Positions 62,401 through 64,000 of a DNA stretch of 64,000 nt are shown piece by piece. A program made the translations under genes and the position numbers. The stretch is from RECM01 sp047921215. GTDB lineage: Bacteria; Bacteroidota; Rhodothermia; Balneolales; Cyclonatronaceae. Each line of letters starts with the position of its first letter. Positions within the stretch are counted from its first letter, which is position 1. The notes beneath the pieces are model-generated. The model did not search any database and was not told the origin of the DNA. It saw only the letters and a list, made by a program, of their open reading frames with translations. The stretch covers positions 1 through 64,000 of the forward strand of contig JBLRWO010000005.1 in the NCBI GenBank assembly GCA_047921215.1. Direction: 5' to 3'.

Positions 62401-64000
62401 TCGTGTTCATCAAATTCAAGCGTTGCCAGGCCGAGCCGGATAACCGGGCTGTATCCGGAATCCTCGAGAGCAAAATCCCAGTTTCCGTTTGAGTACCCTG
62501 CTTTGTAGAAAAGAGGGAAAGGCTGGTCGCTCTCACCGGTGATGAGTGAAGATTGAAGAGTACCCGAAATTCTGAGACTGTTTGACTGACCGAAGTTGAG
62601 TTGCGCACCGAACAGGCTCACGGTAAACGTTTCGTCCTGCTGGCTTCCGGTAAGCGCCGAGACCAGCTCCCGCTCATAAACCGGGGTTATGCCCTGATCG
62701 TACGTTTCGCTGTGGTTACCTATCTCAAACGCAGCCTGGGCAAACCCGTTACTGTTAAGCTGAACCGTTCCCCGCGCGGTGTGATTACCGAATGCCTCGG
62801 GCAGATCGAGTGAAAGGCGTGCAGCAAGCTGACCGGCATTGGCGAGATCAAGGCCGAGCGAATCCAGGCGCAGGGGCAGCCCGGTCCAGGGTTCCAGGTC
62901 GAGGGCGGTGTGTACACTGAGTGTGCCGCCGTTGGGTGTGTACATATCATCGGTGGTAAGCGAGAATGTGACGCCGACTTCTGGCATGGTCCCGTCAGGT
63001 GCAGCCAGCGCAGGAAATACTACCGGCAGGGGTGTGGTGCCGGTTTGCAGAAGATATCCGCCCTGCGGACCCGATTCCAGGTTCACCAGCAGGTCGCCCT
63101 GGGTATTTTTGATCACCACATAGGCAATGTCTTTGGATGGCAGCCCGATGGTATCGGGAAGTGCAGCGAGAATCCCGCCGCCGATCCGTATCCCGAACTC
63201 ATCGAGAATAGCGAGGGGCTCATCGCCCGGCTGTGCCGTATCGAGGAAGAACAGAGCCTGACCGCGGCGTACCCGGGGCACGCTGGTTCGGAAGGTAAAA
63301 TTGTCTTCAAACTCGGCCCTGAGTGAGGCGAAGGTTTCGCCCTGGAAGATCAGACCGGCCGAACCGCTGCCGGTATAGTTGAGCCCGAGTGAATCGAGTA
63401 CCACATCGGCCGACGCGGTAAAGCGGAGCATGTCGGCTGCCGGATACGGCGCGTTGGCGGCCGTTACCGTGGCTTTGAGCGGCGACAGGGTCAGATCAAC
63501 GCCGAAACCGCCCGCAATCACGGTCCTGCCGTCACGTATTCCGAAGTCGGGAAGCCCGAGCAGGAGATTGTCGAACGTGGCATTTACCGGTGCATTTCCG
63601 GCTTTCAACGTTCCTGCCCCGTTAATCCTGAATCCATCCCGGTTCAGCAGGGCATTGTTTACGGTAAACAAAAGCAGGGGTTCTGTCGCGGATGCGGGTA
63701 TGGGAAGCAGAAAAGGCTCATTGATGGCAAGCTGGCCGTCGGTGATAGTGGCTGCAATCAGATCGACCGTAAGAGTTCCGTCAGCTTCAATATCGGGTGC
63801 ATTTTGTACCGGTGATGGTACCGATGCGGTGAAACTGCCCCGAAGGGATGCCTGCTGCCGGTCGCCGTCGAAGGCCAGAAGCAGGGAACTGTTGCCGGCA
63901 GAAAGGGTAAGCGGTCCGTAGGTTTTAGATCCGCATGGTGTTATGTTGGCAATCGTGCCTTCAAACGCACTTCCCTCAACGATGCGAAGAGTGTAAGTGC
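56475..64000 (-). CDS. giant envelope protein, over 2,500 residues, 5' end outside the window
   Basis: The frame is open to the window edge, so start and signal peptide are unseen; a TTG at 63671 is only internal. Three parts are visible. The first (64000 to about 60000) is a very long beta-rich region of repeated strands, with Gly-rich, Ala-rich turns and AsmA/porin-like passages such as GGFGVDLTLSPLKATVTAANAP. Second (about 59980-58450) comes a mostly helical, Gln/Glu-rich region (QQRDQFAAEIEETRRQLEGL). Third (about 58090-56475) are four Ig/fibronectin-like repeats opening at D-N/D/P/T-TPP or TSP (near 58080, 57660, 57230 and 56860), each with a YAVG- or YTV-type strand. It ends without a recognised sorting domain. 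It is probably an extracellular or envelope-spanning structure; the function is unknown. Confidence 0.78.
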   Translation of the reverse strand, partial: TYTLRIVEGSAFEGTIANITPCGSKTYGPLTLSAGNSSLLLAFDGDRQQASLRGSFTASVPSPVQNAPDIEADGTLTVDLIAATITDGQLAINEPFLLPIPASATEPLLLFTVNNALLNRDGFRINGAGTLKAGNAPVNATFDNLLLGLPDFGIRDGRTVIAGGFGVDLTLSPLKATVTAANAPYPAADMLRFTASADVVLDSLGLNYTGSGSAGLIFQGETFASLRAEFEDNFTFRTSVPRVRRGQALFFLDTAQPGDEPLAILDEFGIRIGGGILAALPDTIGLPSKDIAYVVIKNTQGDLLVNLESGPQGGYLLQTGTTPLPVVFPALAAPDGTMPEVGVTFSLTTDDMYTPNGGTLSVHTALDLEPWTGLPLRLDSLGLDLANAGQLAARLSLDLPEAFGNHTARGTVQLNSNGFAQAAFEIGNHSETYDQGITPVYERELVSALTGSQQDETFTVSLFGAQLNFGQSNSLRISGTLQSSLITGESDQPFPLFYKAGYSNGNWDFALEDSGYSPVIRLGLATLEFDEHDPFSLTLEQERFGISMNGRVSFEEFLNEPVEFSFADLQVGVEQLPDNPRLYFSMGAASASLPEQTFSLFEDALVVSLINPALTIRGRTITASVAMGELSLLGKTIDYSNLSVDTDGNFNIGTIEADEIQIIQQYLVLKQLGLSYTGDEGLRMMTTFGVFVPDPIDYSTDITITVGRDAQNKVTVSSDNSLACPMDNTFNLGASVAFKLDCVDVDINPRAISETGIYVAGRVMINDVNRISLGEAGDIRNKPGIAIKGGKPIKYNVTGNGAFDFSYSFFILNMGVNSTASSDDRFRIVLNGQAGLDIAGVTGTHGFKDMIITRNGIEDIGKFDGTASFTLMNIAYLALGSFIHEKNDEGFSISITEATNEKPGELQERAGQQTPAKNLSVTELLCFGPCSDFGGSGSTALSLSLGGSNSGGGGAFSGSLEQVLFYRTTEGNITLYIDGFRASIGERFNLFAALHYEGQGDNGMKLRVAGGGNFNAGGQEVGAVVAGVFSNVNNELSFGIFAAVRSDVGIPIVPGIVDLTGFGGGFFVKASRDDIKFATDAINAFRGSNYGDRQVTPIDPGKYANKPLTVMLYAEVGIGGAGGINVLSGKTFFAITGSSFYMDATGSMLGLDGSKLAGLRMMAGMTLDITWSPDFFLIGNTWADVQIPLILKGGTTGQGIQFFAGKQSGQTLWGVMGGVEVSIYSGLISGSAGILAANRGFMLEASLGLDFLNQIPIISASGSMSGAIWYISGVEYPFGAYVTARISIKALITVSAELRAAFVTTKSGGFEFFAMGKGCIDLLFGDACLAGWILIGTSKFDYGIGEGKNADLVRKAQQQRDQFAAEIEETRRQLEGLKEAAMAIPPFEGGLITAEDARKAGHHLYQSAYNLRLQWASLIRTNEGLGAYTIPSILDQMLTQVVEASRTYQQSLEQQEATSTQAALDDIAYWVNMVQEVAEETLERIGRGNELAQIYAAESSQALDDMYDVMAQSPIGRFNTPPPPSQGNITEPDFDVDTNAAASHHTSGAQTLEAVEALDEQIRAAIDAIEDNLLTMNRILEIQIQSTLQVHYDPFTNTYQTSGSFSITPSVNAVSQLYANAISAVRNYYARLANKQWADVVWAEGRRSWINNRTSQINSAMNSLSSNLQNAHANRQSNPGVFSTQRIMMTERVNILESLKNERSPGQHNAYSIPGGPVRTMFDGLGNATVNWTNIRNIDIQNYWFTMHEAGLYSYALASARSVNNELVDQQFELLSNLYGPLNNQTRGIERFYTLKSNILANLYAILDSYVQTRNLVAEPDEITLGYQQRLTEIADILQPPVLSQITVDPRRTSGTFFNTASVQWSASHPVKIQEVSVDLQEYESETNVLTGVSGYLTIGNPENFTYSTYKSNFDRQNLLNPQSFYNTKQLNIGLRVRGPGGNVAYRRAVFNVDVGEGGTSTQAGQNILAADNTPPENIILNLDSFYNKHQDTYYISGRPTVYVDKYVTNDPGSIQLHILSWDPETGISKFEYAVGNSVGGTDVVEWTELPGAIEFWTHQNAPSFMITGRTRILNMEPGQNYYVSVRSYNGVGLMSAINQHSIPVVYDDTPPTQPGQAYIMATLPTYFYTGPPPVNPVVQSVPKVVYPSEDLLIEWSNPTTIPQIRGIWAASTDNESGILHYEYTVSRHDSPRQGDFDEPNTTTELGVTVKSGVSPHQQSTFGFNDERYIHVRAVNKAGTPGEIRSIGPLLPIDPTSPTKPDVNAYLTHSTISIHLPQGSWDAETRLKGYQYAVGTTPDGTDIRNWPSVGTVDHAYTDDDYVAYLLGCFMCGVPKAPLFSIPKSGLPVGPTFYISVRGVNNRNMVSSHSITGPINLDTTPPLSPTITMSNPFGNWLYAKVENIHDPESGFLKVEYKLERKVVSVTGLVNWNTIPGFDWKNQINYSTPRMIASTSHIYADIPSGISLNDIRIKVRITNGAHLQGVTTKNYYVPTYNLTSPINNYNYNF

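Overview
The window looks like the chromosome of a Bacteroidota/Balneolota-type Gram-negative bacterium. The evidence is gene content: TonB-dependent receptors with carboxypeptidase-regulatory N-domains, DUF2851, DUF3078 and DUF4920 proteins, DUF1080 (3-keto-sugar hydrolase) genes, a K+-dependent-type membrane pyrophosphatase and a long Ctc-type L25. Base composition is moderate, near 50% GC by eye. No phage, insertion sequence, CRISPR array or replication origin was recognised. The rank below phylum is not resolvable from sequence alone.

Layout. 1-4945 is one tightly overlapping operon: two ABC permeases (the first cut by the window edge), an ATPase, a radical SAM enzyme, an MTAP/PNP-family nucleoside phosphorylase and an MtnK/APH-type kinase. 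It reads as an import-and-process pathway for an unknown nucleoside or thio-sugar and is the best candidate here for an undescribed system. 4946-9310 is an accessory and decaying stretch: a truncated lipoprotein, a toxin-antitoxin pair bracketed by integron attC-like sites, a VOC protein, a small membrane protein, and three genes (VIT1/CCC1 transporter, ferredoxin, thioredoxin) that keep their beginnings and ends but have lost their middles. 9491-22160 is carbohydrate-centred: GH3 beta-glucosidase with an upstream LacI-like palindrome, sugar-porter MFS, a DUF4874/DUF4832 protein, and a DUF1080 - Gfo/Idh/MocA - DUF1080 group, with rhlE and small genes between.

22541-35822 holds an AsmA-like protein, a DUF4920 lipoprotein, an epimerase-like protein, hemN-hemG (late heme synthesis), a broken FecA-like receptor with two iron-box-like palindromes in front of it, an intact TonB receptor, a methyltransferase and a hypothetical. 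36004-40610 is housekeeping on the minus strand: tRNA-Gln, prs, rplY, pth, hppA. 40660-52349 mixes DUF2851, YtxH, a phosphoribosyltransferase, DUF3078, a PLP decarboxylase, an ALDH7-type dehydrogenase, an outer-membrane barrel, a SpoU methyltransferase and a PIN-PhoH ATPase. 52351-64000 is a three-gene minus-strand operon: a giant (over 2,500 residues) beta-rich envelope protein that runs off the window, an exported fibronectin-III protein and an exported TPR protein.

Limits: all family calls are by eye from motifs and protein character. Alignments to relatives are from memory of family consensus sequences, not from searches.
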